In this document: piece after piece, positions 28,224 through 37,342 of the stretch
Layout of the letters: each line of letters opens with the position of its first letter
Position numbering within the stretch: the first letter of the stretch is position 1
NCBI RefSeq assembly: GCF_003885045.1
Contig: NZ_RHJS01000002.1
Coordinates: 1,984,001-2,048,000 of the forward strand
Direction of reading: 5' to 3'
DNA from: Schaedlerella arabinosiphila
GTDB taxonomy: Bacteria; Bacillota; Clostridia; Lachnospirales; Lachnospiraceae
Length of the DNA: 64,000 bases
Position numbers and translations under genes: made by a program
The notes under the pieces: generated by a model
The model's database searches: none
What the model saw: the letters and a program-made list of their open reading frames with translations, nothing else
Told to the model about the DNA's origin: nothing

Positions 28224-28576
28224 GGCATTTCACACCTCCCCATGCCTGTGGCATATGGAAGGAGATATTCCATGTCATACTGCTCCCCTGCATCCTCAAA
28301 AATCATCTCAGTTATGACGATATCTGAGTAACTCCCGGATTCAGCATAAATGCCAATCCTGTCAATCTGCATCTTCCGGAGACTGCCAATCTTTCCATTA
28401 GCGTATTCCTCATTGAAATAAACGCCTTTGTAACGGGCACGGAAACCGCCGTCCAACCGTTCGATATCACTCTCATCCCAGTTCAGGGATACTGTTGCGC
28501 CCGTAGCCAGTTTGACCTCAATATAGTCAATCACAAGGTCCTCCAAATCGGTACTGACGCTTAAATAAAGAATCAT
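28220..28576 (-). CDS. protein of unknown function, first gene of long operon
   Basis: A 118-residue protein from ATG 28576, 8 bases after AAAGGAAA; an ATG at 28597 has no ribosome site. The product is beta-rich and acidic (MILYLSVSTDLEDLVIDYIE, then VSLNWDESDIERL) with no known motif. It is the first of about 21 co-directed genes and overlaps the ART-HD gene by four bases. The promoter should lie in 28577-28825, where I find no confident -35/-10 pair. Confidence 0.65.
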   Translation of the reverse strand: MILYLSVSTDLEDLVIDYIEVKLATGATVSLNWDESDIERLDGGFRARYKGVYFNEEYANGKIGSLRKMQIDRIGIYAESGSYSDIVITEMIFEDAGEQYDMEYLLPYATGMGRCEMP

Positions 28577-28825
28577 CAAATCATTTCCTTTCTGCATGTC
28601 TGCTAAAAATATTTATAGATACGGGTGCGCCAAAGGCTCCCGGAATGAAAAGTAAAGGAACCTTCCGGTTCCAGATCTATATAAAAAAAGCACGCAAAGA
28701 ATGGAATCATTCTCCGAATGCTTTTGTTGCCCAGGGGCCAGTATGAAATTTGTAAAATGGAAGGGCAGGGAAGAACTCCCCTGCTTTCTTAGATTTGTGC
28801 CTCTTAACGAAAGAAGCATAAGAAA

Positions 28826-28861
28826 CAAAAAAAGTGCCTGAAAGCAAAACTCTCAGACACT
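28826..28861 (-). terminator. terminator of the Qat operon
   Basis: A 9-bp stem (28833-28841 with 28853-28861, one G-T pair) is followed on the minus strand by seven T residues. It lies 100 bases after the TatD-type gene and isolates the Qat operon from the long operon. The 249 bases between it and 28577 hold a second possible hairpin (28766-28783) and no convincing gene. Confidence 0.85.
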
Positions 28862-28960
28862 GTGTAACCGGAAAACTATAATCGCTGTAATGCAATTACT
28901 GAAACTAATGTAATTATTATAGCAAATTCATCCAAGTTTTGCAAGCTTCTACAAATTTTT

Positions 28961-29701
28961 TCAGAACTGAAAAATTTCTTTTGATGTTTCATTAATTATA
29001 TGTGAAACATCGCTTCCAACTATATCGGATATCTTTGCCACTACTCCCTCAAGTTCTTTCCTAATCACATCAATATATTTTGTTTTTAACGCAAATGGAG
29101 CATCAGTCTCCAACAATATGCGTTCAAACGGAATAGCTTTTATTATTTCAATTCCTGATTTTGTTTTCATCATCCTTGGATTTATTGAAAAGTAACATCC
29201 CATTTCAATCGCTTTTTTTATCTGTGGAATAGACCCTGTAAACCAATGGAAAATATATTTATTGCTCTTTTGTCTTTTGTATGTCTCTAAAATTTCCAAT
29301 ACCTTATTTGACGATTTAAGAGAATGAATAGATATTACCTTTTCGCCACATTGTTCACACAATTTTATAATCTCGCTAAATACCTCTATCTGCAATTTCT
29401 TAGTCTGAATATATTCTTTACTAAAATCCAACCCTACTTCACCAATATAATGGCTTTGCCTGAACAAAGCTTCAAATAATTGCATATCATCATAACCACT
29501 AGAGATCAACTGTGGATGCATTCCTAAACCCACATAAATATTTTTAGAACTTCTGCAGCATTGTACTACTCTACTATATGCTTTCGGTGTAGTTCCCACT
29601 GCAAATAAACTTATATTAGATTTCTGTATCTCATCTATAAATTCTACCATGTCATCCATTAAATCCAAATGACAATGCGCATCACAAATCATCACTTTCA
29701 T
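28961..29701 (-). CDS. qatD: QatD: TatD-family DNase of the Qat defence system
   Basis: A 246-residue metal-dependent hydrolase of the TatD family: the DAHCHLD metal motif at residues 7-13, GEVGLDF, SIHSLKS, FHWFTGS and LLETDAPF all in order. It is the fourth gene of a QatABCD set and overlaps qatC by 20 bp. In the described Qat system all four genes are needed for anti-phage activity and QatD is a TatD-like DNase. The coding DNA is much more AT-rich than the flanks, which suggests horizontal acquisition as a block. Confidence 0.9.
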   Translation of the reverse strand: MKVMICDAHCHLDLMDDMVEFIDEIQKSNISLFAVGTTPKAYSRVVQCCRSSKNIYVGLGMHPQLISSGYDDMQLFEALFRQSHYIGEVGLDFSKEYIQTKKLQIEVFSEIIKLCEQCGEKVISIHSLKSSNKVLEILETYKRQKSNKYIFHWFTGSIPQIKKAIEMGCYFSINPRMMKTKSGIEIIKAIPFERILLETDAPFALKTKYIDVIRKELEGVVAKISDIVGSDVSHIINETSKEIFQF

Positions 29702-31043
29702 CCTCTTTTTCTAAATTATCTTGTATGAACGCATCTACTTCCAACAATCCCCGTATGTATATATCAGCTAATTCGTTTAAATATACATCCCCTTGTGGCA
29801 ACGGCCCTGGCTTATGTATATATAACAAAGCGTTCTTTTCATTCTTTTTTATTTTGTCTATCGCATATTGAAAAGAACGTAATTGTATTCCCATCGCTTC
29901 TGAATTTTTATTTTGCATTTTACGGATTGACGTTTCTGTATAAATAGTCCCATCATTTCCAAAGGCTTTGTACATTGCCGCTCTTCTAATAATACAAGGA
30001 ACGCAATAACCACAATGTTGTGGGCTAAGGCCTTTCCATCTTGCTTTTCCTGGCGATGAGCATGAAAATGATAGCTTCATAGTCTCATATAAGACATCCT
30101 TATTTTTACACTCTACTGCCATTTCACCTTTTGTTTTATTCCAATAAGGGTTTTTCACAGACATGTTTAATCCCAGATTCGAAAGCAATTCATTCCATAA
30201 AGAAAGGTAGAATGGGTGTGTAGTTCTCGTACTAAATGAGCCAACTCTTGTTTCGTCTAATGGTACATTTAAAGCAATCAATCCGTTTTCAGGAACCAAC
30301 AGTTCTCTAACATTATCCATACCTGTCATTGCAAAAATTCCGTATCCAATAAAAAGAAACGATCTGCTCCTTGTATTATTATCATTACCCCCTCCAGGAA
30401 TATAATCGCTTGGAAATACCATCCATAAATCCATCCAGGTATGTAGAATATCTGGATATATCGAATCCAATCTATCTATGATATTCTCTTGCGCATTCTT
30501 CGTTAGTCCTTCTCCAGCATGGCTTATCAGCAAAGTATTTTTCCCGCATTCCATCAAATTAATAGTACTTATAAGACTGTCCATTCCACCTGAAAACAAG
30601 GATACCCTATCAAACTTATTCGATTTCTTTTCATCTTCTTCCAAATCTATAAACTGCCACATTCTAGTGGAAAATGTAATTTTCCACAAATCTCCTGTAA
30701 GAAATTTAAGCATACGTTCGATAATAGAAACCTCATGGTTCCATAAGCCTACGTTTGACACTGGCACTTCAATTTCTATTTCTCTTGTCCAAGAATCCTG
30801 TCCATGCATGGCTCTTTCGATTCTAGTATCTGCCAAGTACACCATTGTAGCAAGAGATATGACATCAAATCCTAGTTCTGAGGGATATACCTTCTCTTTG
30901 TATAAACTTTTCCTAATATGACTTAAACCATAATTCAATTTTCCGTTGGAAAGCATAGGAACATCAACAATGATCTTTCCGTCCTCTTCGCACGAATTTA
31001 TTTCTTCAACTTCATAATTCGCTTTTAGTCTATATCTATTCAT
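29682..31043 (-). CDS. qatC: QatC: QueC-like protein of the Qat defence system
   Basis: A 453-residue protein with a PP-loop ATP pyrophosphatase motif SGGMDS at 151-156 and a C-terminal CGYCVPCIIRRAA zinc site, as in QueC (7-cyano-7-deazaguanine synthase) homologues. QatC of the Qat system is QueC-like; whether it makes a deazaguanine base or modifies another target is not settled. The start overlaps qatB (ATGA, 31040-31043), and the end overlaps qatD. Confidence 0.9.
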   Translation of the reverse strand: MNRYRLKANYEVEEINSCEEDGKIIVDVPMLSNGKLNYGLSHIRKSLYKEKVYPSELGFDVISLATMVYLADTRIERAMHGQDSWTREIEIEVPVSNVGLWNHEVSIIERMLKFLTGDLWKITFSTRMWQFIDLEEDEKKSNKFDRVSLFSGGMDSLISTINLMECGKNTLLISHAGEGLTKNAQENIIDRLDSIYPDILHTWMDLWMVFPSDYIPGGGNDNNTRSRSFLFIGYGIFAMTGMDNVRELLVPENGLIALNVPLDETRVGSFSTRTTHPFYLSLWNELLSNLGLNMSVKNPYWNKTKGEMAVECKNKDVLYETMKLSFSCSSPGKARWKGLSPQHCGYCVPCIIRRAAMYKAFGNDGTIYTETSIRKMQNKNSEAMGIQLRSFQYAIDKIKKNEKNALLYIHKPGPLPQGDVYLNELADIYIRGLLEVDAFIQDNLEKEDESDDL

Positions 31044-31858
31044 TCATCTTCACCTGCACTTACCATAATATCAAAAGCTGTCTTATATACTTGATCCACT
31101 ATTTTTAAAGAATCACCTTGTCGAATATTGCCCGCCTTAACCTTAAGATCAGTAATCGCATCAGATACAGAGCGTTTAACAAAATCTTTTACCTGAATAA
31201 TCAAGTTATCTGATATAGAGCGTTCTTGTGGAAGCAAAATAATCTTATTGCCAATATCATTTGTAATTCTATTAAAAATTGCATTTGCCATAGTTCGCTC
31301 CACAATTACCATAATCTGATCCGAGTTTAAATCTTCAAATTTTGTTTCAGCTATTTCTGGCGACTCTTCTATTGCAGAAATGTAAGCTGACCTTGCAATA
31401 CCCTCATCCTGTGGACCTCCATCTGGACAGACAAAATCAGTAATAGCAATAAAGGCCTCGTTTGCTGTTTTCTTGGATAGGTTTTCAATAGAAAGATATT
31501 CTTCAACGGCTCTTGCACCACCTGAAGCAAATACTCTTGCAACATTCAATAATCTTGCAGAACTGTTTCTTGCAGCACCCATCCTCCGTGTTGCATTTGA
31601 ACTTCCACCTAAGGAATTTCTTATATAATTTGAAACACTTTTCCGTCCCAAACTACTATTTCTTCCCCCAGAATTTATATATCTGGTAAACTCTCCACGT
31701 GGTTCCCTAAATCGCTCCGCATCACCAATCGGTGGAATTTGAACATTACCAAAATTTTGCGTACTATCATTTGTTGTACCTTCATCTGGCTGATCTAACC
31801 ATGATGGCACCAAAGGTGTGCTTCCCTTTTGTCCTCCATTATGTGTCGATGTACCCAT
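31040..31858 (-). CDS. qatB: QatB: Qat defence system component
   Basis: A 272-residue protein that begins MGTSTHNGGQKGSTPLVPSW, the characteristic Gly/Ser-rich opening of QatB, followed by a disordered Asn/Arg/Gly-rich region (about residues 30-100) and a helical C-terminal part. The biochemical role of QatB is unknown. It starts 11 bp after the qatA stop and overlaps qatC by four bases. Identification rests on position between qatA and qatC and on the N-terminal pattern. Confidence 0.85.
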   Translation of the reverse strand: MGTSTHNGGQKGSTPLVPSWLDQPDEGTTNDSTQNFGNVQIPPIGDAERFREPRGEFTRYINSGGRNSSLGRKSVSNYIRNSLGGSSNATRRMGAARNSSARLLNVARVFASGGARAVEEYLSIENLSKKTANEAFIAITDFVCPDGGPQDEGIARSAYISAIEESPEIAETKFEDLNSDQIMVIVERTMANAIFNRITNDIGNKIILLPQERSISDNLIIQVKDFVKRSVSDAITDLKVKAGNIRQGDSLKIVDQVYKTAFDIMVSAGEDE

Positions 31859-31869
31859 GCATAATCACC

Positions 31870-33747
31870 TCACATATTCTGCAACGTAGTTTTAACAATC
31901 CTGGTACCGTTGCATTTTAGTTTCTCAAAATATTTGTTTAAGGCTTTTCTTTCTTCACAATCTTTTGGAATGGCCTTGTCCCATCCATTTATAATCCATA
32001 TCCCAACTTTATCTGTTGGAATCGTATCTATGAAATTCACCAAATCTTTACGAAGTTCAGGCTTATTCTGAACCAAAATAGTTAATCCATCAATTCCTTT
32101 TGATTTTATATCAAATTGACCTTTCTCCATAATCTTTTGAGCAACAATTCCAAATACCTGTTCTGCTTCCTGATTTGTCAAATTTTTCATTTCATCTATA
32201 CGTCCTGCGATAACCATTTCATCCCTAAAAAGTAAATCAATAATTTCTGACAGATTACTTTTAAACGTTGCTCCAGAAAAATAATCTATTTTTTCTTTGC
32301 ATGCATAATAATATGGTCTCAGATCCTTACCAGTAATTTCTGGTTCCGCAGCAAGCCATTTATAGATTTTATTAAAATCATACCATCGTTCCTTTTCTTC
32401 AATTGTTGCATTATCTTCAGCCATAGCTTTTATTTCCTCAAGTATTTCTGGAATCTCATCCCATTTCCCTTCTGAATCCAAATGGCTCGGTAATGCTTTA
32501 TAAAAATCGGTCTCATAATATTCAGCCAACATCATTTTTGCTAAAATTGCTAGTTCCAATTCATCATCATATCCTCGGTTCTTAGCGATTTCATAACGCA
32601 ACAACAACATATTTATAAAACGCTTTATCTTTCTTGGATTCCCCTCTGTATTTTGAGCTAATAAATGACATATTTGTGTGGCTATCAATACCTCTTTTGA
32701 ACACCTTTCATAATCGTTTCCGATGATTTCTTTAATATCATCAACTTTAAGTATCTCAACATTCCAAGGTTTTCTAATCCTAGATAATCCCTCATCCCGT
32801 AGTTTTTTATAACTTTCATTTTCATCTGATAAAACAGAACCTACCATAAGAATCATTATGTATATACAAGCTTCCACCTCACCTAATGCCGGGATCCTAA
32901 AAGGAATTTGGATCAACTTTTCCAAATACTTATTTGCAAAAGCATCACCTATATTATATTTATTTTCATCTGTAGCATCAGGAAAATGTTTTTTTACCGC
33001 ATAGCGAATCATACTTTCGTCTGCTGCAATTACAAACGCTGTTTTATCTGTAAACATAAACAGTCTTACAGCTTCCAAAGTATTGATTGCCACCTCCGGC
33101 AAGCATCTGTCAAGATCATCAATTAGCACAACAAGCTTATCAATGGATGCATCATCCAGTAATTCGGAAAAATTTTCTTGAAACTCTGAGAATTCTTTAT
33201 TGCTTGATGTATCTTCAGTAATTTTTGCATCCTTTAAATAACCACCTATAGTCTCAATCGCTCCTGTGACTCCTTCTTCAGTTGTAACAGTAGATTTTAG
33301 AGTATCTATTGCTGAAGATAACAAGGTAATTGGTACCGTTCCAGTAGCAATTCCTAAAGCCGTTTTTCCTGCTGTCTTGGCGACACTCATCCAATTTATA
33401 TTTTTCCATAACTTTTTTAATATCTCTCCAGCTTTTGAACCAAGTTTCTCTTTTTTCTCAAGTTCTGAGATAATTGAACTCATCAAGGCTATTTTTGAGT
33501 CTTCAAATCCTTGATGTTTCCATCCATTAAAACGAATACATGAATATCTCTTTCCTTGTTGTGCCGGAGCATTACTTACCTCTTTCTCTACCATTTCAAG
33601 GATACTGGACTTACCAGCACCCCAGTCACCATGTATACCGATAGAGATTGGCTGATCTTTACTATCCCTTATAAGAGAAACTATTGTCTTTGCAATCGCT
33701 TCATTATTAAGCAAGTCAACCTTCGTTTCATTATCAGATAAAATCAT
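31870..33747 (-). CDS. qatA: QatA: KAP-type NTPase of the Qat defence system
   Basis: A 625-residue KAP-family P-loop NTPase: Walker A GDWGAGKS at 40-47, the FNGWKHQ segment typical of KAP proteins near 73-79, Walker B LVVLIDDLDRC at about 205-215, and a sensor region with GNPRKIKRFINMLLLRYEIA. Two weakly hydrophobic stretches between the Walker motifs (about 125-150) could contact a membrane. It is the first gene of the Qat operon; GGAGG precedes ATG 33747. It probably acts as the ATPase engine or sensor of the system. Confidence 0.9.
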   Translation of the reverse strand: MILSDNETKVDLLNNEAIAKTIVSLIRDSKDQPISIGIHGDWGAGKSSILEMVEKEVSNAPAQQGKRYSCIRFNGWKHQGFEDSKIALMSSIISELEKKEKLGSKAGEILKKLWKNINWMSVAKTAGKTALGIATGTVPITLLSSAIDTLKSTVTTEEGVTGAIETIGGYLKDAKITEDTSSNKEFSEFQENFSELLDDASIDKLVVLIDDLDRCLPEVAINTLEAVRLFMFTDKTAFVIAADESMIRYAVKKHFPDATDENKYNIGDAFANKYLEKLIQIPFRIPALGEVEACIYIMILMVGSVLSDENESYKKLRDEGLSRIRKPWNVEILKVDDIKEIIGNDYERCSKEVLIATQICHLLAQNTEGNPRKIKRFINMLLLRYEIAKNRGYDDELELAILAKMMLAEYYETDFYKALPSHLDSEGKWDEIPEILEEIKAMAEDNATIEEKERWYDFNKIYKWLAAEPEITGKDLRPYYYACKEKIDYFSGATFKSNLSEIIDLLFRDEMVIAGRIDEMKNLTNQEAEQVFGIVAQKIMEKGQFDIKSKGIDGLTILVQNKPELRKDLVNFIDTIPTDKVGIWIINGWDKAIPKDCEERKALNKYFEKLKCNGTRIVKTTLQNM

Positions 33748-33950
33748 TTTTTCATTCCTCCATATTGCATCATTTCCAATGATAATTTTAGCTTTATTAA
33801 AACTTTTTATGTCTCAGTAATTTTCTCATCTTCTTTATATCTACAAATTTCTTCTTTATTTTACCATGTCTTCGTGTTTCCTTCTACCTAAAATCTAAAA
33901 TATCCTAAGCAAATTTAACATTATATCCTTGTTATGCTTTCTAAAAATAT

Positions 33951-33987
33951 AAAAAAGTGCAAATTTACATATTGTGTTCATTTGCAC
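33951..33987 (-). terminator. terminator of the integrase-sortase operon
   Basis: GTGCAAAT (33957-33964) pairs with ATTTGCAC (33980-33987), and on the minus strand a T-run follows (33951-33956). It lies 29 bases after the sortase stop. Between it and qatA (33748-33950) there is AT-rich DNA with no gene, presumably holding the qat promoter. Confidence 0.8.
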
Positions 33988-34015
33988 CTTCACATTACCC
34001 ATTTATATTCAAAAT

Positions 34016-34795
34016 TTAATTTTCCTTCATAATTCCCAACAGCACAAACCTCGCATTATCAAACTCATAGCTGCAAGTTGAAAGCGTCACAATCCTGTCT
34101 GTGACTGCCGGTGTGATTTCACTTTTAAAACAGGAGCGTTCTTTTGCCTCTTCCAGCCATTCCCCAAACTCCACGTCAGATTCCAGCTCGATTTCCCACG
34201 CATTCTCCTGAACACTTGCCACATAACCGGCAAAAATCTCAACCCTGACATTCTGTTCCGGCATCATCAGTAAAACAACCGGATGCCCCTCATAAAATCC
34301 CTGCTTTTTATATTCTGTCAATCCAGAAAACATGGTACCGTTTTTCATGTGGTGCCCATAGATAATGCTGTGCCGGTCTGACAAATCCGGCGAGTTCCGG
34401 CTGTCCAGGAAGATACATCCCGAACCATTCCATTTACCGTTGAATAAACGCTTCAGATAATATTGGTTGTCCGTCCCCTGCACCACCGGATAGTTAATTT
34501 CTGTATCCTCAATATAAATCCAGGCCACAATATCCGGATTGATTTCACTAAGTGCATCAAAATCTACGGCCGGCCAGCGAAGGTCAGGTTCCCCCTCTCC
34601 AGACTGGCTTCCATTTTCTTCCTCATCTCCGCTGTCTTCTGGGGCCTCATCCACCCAGACATACTGCTCTATCTCAGTATAGGAGGATTCCCCTTCACCA
34701 TATTCCTTCAGCTGCCGATAAATCTGGAAGGCGCCTAACATAAAAATCCCTGTAAAAATTAAAATGAGTATTGTATATAATCTTTTCTTTTTCAT
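34016..34795 (-). CDS. srtB: class B sortase
   Basis: A 259-residue protein with an N-terminal signal anchor (about residues 5-27), an acidic low-complexity linker (50-75) and a sortase domain of class B type: the catalytic His in IIYGHHM, the catalytic Cys in TLSTCSYEF and the Arg in ARFVLLG. The enzyme works outside the membrane and links proteins with a C-terminal sorting signal to the cell wall or to each other. It lies 7 bp after the integrase gene. No substrate protein with an LPxTG- or NPxTG-type signal is visible in the window, so the target may lie outside it. Confidence 0.9.
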   Translation of the reverse strand: MKKKRLYTILILIFTGIFMLGAFQIYRQLKEYGEGESSYTEIEQYVWVDEAPEDSGDEEENGSQSGEGEPDLRWPAVDFDALSEINPDIVAWIYIEDTEINYPVVQGTDNQYYLKRLFNGKWNGSGCIFLDSRNSPDLSDRHSIIYGHHMKNGTMFSGLTEYKKQGFYEGHPVVLLMMPEQNVRVEIFAGYVASVQENAWEIELESDVEFGEWLEEAKERSCFKSEITPAVTDRIVTLSTCSYEFDNARFVLLGIMKEN

Positions 34796-34801
34796 AATTC
34801 T

Positions 34802-35710
34802 TCACAGCCGGTTGGCTTTCTCTTTCATCTCCTTTGCTGTAGGGTTACTGTAAATCAAAGTTGTCTGGACGTTACTGTGCCCTGCCTGGTTCGCTATCTC
34901 ATGGATGGAATACCCACTCTCCAGCGCATGTGAGCAGACGGATTCAAAGAATCCGTCTCTCGCGGCAGTCGCCAAATGGACGTGCAAGCACGTCCGCATG
35001 GCTCGTTGCCCGCGGAAATAGTGCCGCAGCGTTTTCGGCGTGATACAATCCGAATACTGGTTGAATATCTGATTAATCCTGGAAGGAGAGAGTTTCCCAC
35101 TCTGCCTGCTGACAAAGAGATATGGACTTTCTGACCTGCGCTCCTTTAAGTATTCCCGGATTGCATGGACAATTTTGTCATTGATATAGACCAGCCTCTG
35201 CTTATCTCCCTTCCCTACAACACGGATCTCTTTCGATACCAGGTCCACCTGTTCCAATAATAAACCGACACACTCCGTTCTCCGAAGCCCCGAATAAGCA
35301 TACAGGGTGACAATGGCATAATCCCGTTTGCTCCCGCTCTCCAAAAGCCTCTGTCGGAACGCATCCACATCCCGTTTTTCAACGGTACAAGGGCTCGCAT
35401 ACTGCAGCTGCACTTTCATAAAATCTGTTTTCAGGATTACCGTTTCAGTCTGGGTTCCTTCGGCTATCAGGAACTCGTTCAGGCACCGCAGCGCAGATAA
35501 ATGGTTATTTACGGATTTCGGGGAATAGCCTTTCAGGTTCCGCATATAGGAAATATACTCCAGCACATTTGCCCGGTACAGCTGCGGCGGCGCATTCCCA
35601 AAACTGAATTCGCACCACTCAAAATACTGGCGGATATTCCGGATATATGTTGCCATTGTATTTTGGGACTTCCCCAGCTTCTGCATATATAAAGCAAATC
35701 TGTCTGTCAT
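34802..35710 (-). CDS. tyrosine recombinase with in-frame insertion
   Basis: A 302-residue XerC-like integrase from ATG 35710 (AAGGAG upstream). It has an N-terminal SAM-like core-binding domain (YMQKLGKSQNTMATYIRNIR), then the catalytic domain: YSGLRRTE (first Arg), the Lys strand VGKGDKQR, TLRHYF (second Arg), GHSNVQTT and the tyrosine in LIYSNP. Between LRHYF and CSHALESG, which should be continuous in this family, lies a 26-residue insert from a 78-bp palindromic sequence (34937-35014). The frame stays open. Whether the enzyme is active is uncertain. It lies just left of repeats that look like integrase arm sites. Confidence 0.85.
   Translation of the reverse strand: MTDRFALYMQKLGKSQNTMATYIRNIRQYFEWCEFSFGNAPPQLYRANVLEYISYMRNLKGYSPKSVNNHLSALRCLNEFLIAEGTQTETVILKTDFMKVQLQYASPCTVEKRDVDAFRQRLLESGSKRDYAIVTLYAYSGLRRTECVGLLLEQVDLVSKEIRVVGKGDKQRLVYINDKIVHAIREYLKERRSESPYLFVSRQSGKLSPSRINQIFNQYSDCITPKTLRHYFRGQRAMRTCLHVHLATAARDGFFESVCSHALESGYSIHEIANQAGHSNVQTTLIYSNPTAKEMKEKANRL
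34937..35014. repeat. 78-bp palindromic insertion inside the integrase gene
   Basis: The insert contains two perfect hairpins: GACGGATTC/GAATCCGTC (34937-34945 with 34949-34957) and GGACGTGC/GCACGTCC (34978-34985 with 34988-34995), plus a partial outer stem between CCGCG runs. It is 78 bp long, has no stop codon in the integrase frame and adds 26 residues. Its ends coincide with the outer palindrome arms. It looks like a small mobile palindromic element. Confidence 0.75.
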
Positions 35711-36058
35711 CTTCCCACGCTCCTTCCTCATACTTTTCATTACACGGGAAACGAGCCGTTATTACAACGCAAACTGCAAACTGCCTCCATCTTCTGATTA
35801 TGTCTAACTCATTTCATCTGCATCATCCGCTGATTATGTTTAACTGAATATGTAAAACAATCGGATCATTGCCTATGAGTTAAACACAATTAGCATTATG
35901 TTTAAGCTATACTGTAGATTTTCCCCCTAAAAACTTCTATGTTACTTATGGACTGCTATTCCTCTTGCCATGAAAATATTGTATAATAGAACACACATAA
36001 ATGAATACTGATAGAACTCGGTAGGAAATAATTTAAATATTAGCAGGAGGCTCAATAA
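35711..36058. promoter_or_regulatory. int upstream region
   Basis: There is no gene in this 348-base region between the integrase and the divergent plus-strand gene. Its main feature is the set of repeats at 35794-35907. It should hold the promoters of both genes, but I see no confident -35/-10 pair. Confidence 0.5.
35794..35907. repeat. four arm-type repeats, core ATTATGTTTAA
   Basis: Copies are at 35794-35809 (CTGATTATGTCTAACT, plus), 35830-35845 (CTGATTATGTTTAACT, plus), 35878-35890 (inverted, AGTTAAACACAAT) and 35895-35907 (ATTATGTTTAAGC, plus). They lie directly upstream of the integrase start. This is the layout expected for integrase arm-binding sites or for a regulator of int. Confidence 0.65.
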
Positions 36059-37068
36059 ATGTTTGCAGTTCAGATGCCAGCAAGCAGTCAGATTATGACG
36101 ATTTAGTTGTATTTTATGTATGTCCTGTATGTGGAAGATACGAAATCCATTTTGATTTATCCTCAGATGAAATTGATTTTGACTTGAATCAGTTGGGTTC
36201 TTATTTTATCTATAACGGCTTTAAATATGGGATAAGCGAACGCCGATATTATTCCAATAGAGATAAGGAATGGTGTGATGAATGGAGTAACAAATGTAAA
36301 GAAGGCGATATTACACATGGGCATCCCGTCTTTTTATCAAAAGAAAACGTTGAAAACTGGTACCCTAAAATATTTTCAGAAAAAATTGACAGAATTTTGT
36401 TATTTTTAAATAAGGAAATAAAACATATTGGTGAAGATGTTACCTTATCAAAGGAAGAACTGTACAGCGCCTTTTTTGTTGATAGATTTGATTACAGCAC
36501 AGGAAAGCGGGAAGAACGAGATACGGACATACAATTAAAACAGGCAAACTATATGTTAGACTACTTAGCCGACCGAAATTACATACGCAGTAACATAGGA
36601 GGCAATTGGTGGAGCGATAACAATACAACCATAATGTCTCTATTGCCAGAAGGTTATGCAAGAATCGACGAGTTACAAAAGAGTACAGCGAATGGTAAAA
36701 ACGTATTAGTTGCCATGAAATTTGGAGAAGATACAAAACCGCTCCGGGAAGCCATTCGAACAGGCATCTGCAATGCTGGATATATTGCAATTTTTATAGA
36801 TGAAGTGCAACATAATGATTTTATTACGCCCGAATTATTAAAACACATAAAAAACAGTAAATTTGTAGTTGTGGATCTTACACATCAAAATAACGGGGCT
36901 TATTTTGAAGAAGGCTATGCAATGGGGCTTGGTAAACCTGTGATTCAGCTCTGCAGGACTGGTGTGAATTTGCATTTTGATGTCGCACAGAAAAATACGA
37001 TTATGTGGGATACCGAATCTGATATTCCGCAGCGTCTTAAAAACCGGATTATAGCCACAATCGACTGA
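36059..37068 (+). CDS. deoxyribosyltransferase-like protein with apparent frameshift at the start
   Basis: The open frame (from about 36061) encodes a protein with an N-terminal Cys-containing segment (CSSDAS, then VFYVCPVCGRY), a helical middle and a C-terminal domain resembling nucleoside 2-deoxyribosyltransferase or TIR-like folds (KFVVVDLTHQNNGAYFEEGY, AMGLGKPVIQL). Such domains occur in defence proteins that act on nucleotides or NAD. The only ATG with a good ribosome site (AGGAGG, 8 bases before 36059) is in another frame and stops after 15 codons, so a one-base loss or two-base gain near the start is likely. Otherwise translation would need to begin at a weak codon such as TTG 36184. 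AT-rich DNA. Confidence 0.6.
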
Positions 37069-37150
37069 GCGACAAGACTTTACTTCATATAACCGGCAGA
37101 TTTAGAAAACGCAACCATAAAACGAAATACCTGCATCTTGATGATAACAT

Positions 37151-37191
37151 ACAAAAGCAGCAAACCATTTAAACAGGTTTGTTGCTTTTGT
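37151..37191. terminator. bidirectional terminator
   Basis: A 16-bp stem (37151-37166 with 37176-37191, one G-T pair) with a 9-nt loop and A/T-rich flanks. It lies 82 bases after the deoxyribosyltransferase-like gene and ahead of the next promoter. Confidence 0.75.
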
Positions 37192-37241
37192 ATTCTTACC
37201 CCATACTATTTCTTTCATGGCTCATATTTCCCGTAATCTTC

Positions 37242-37270
37242 TTGATATTATTCCGCAAACTGAATATAAT
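37242..37270 (+). promoter_or_regulatory. near-consensus sigma-A promoter
   Basis: TTGATA (37242-37247), a 17-bp spacer and TATAAT (37265-37270). It lies 72 bases before the excisionase-like gene and would drive the three-gene plus-strand operon. Confidence 0.8.
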
Positions 37271-37342
37271 ATATTATAAGAGCTGTTTCGTGAACCCTAT
37301 CATCAAAAATCTGTTATGGAAAAACAAGAAAGGAACCGGAAA

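Noticed and set aside
28613..28895. Short minus-strand open frames between the Qat terminator and the long operon
   Set aside because: They run through the terminator stem at 28826-28861, have no ribosome site and show no protein-like pattern.
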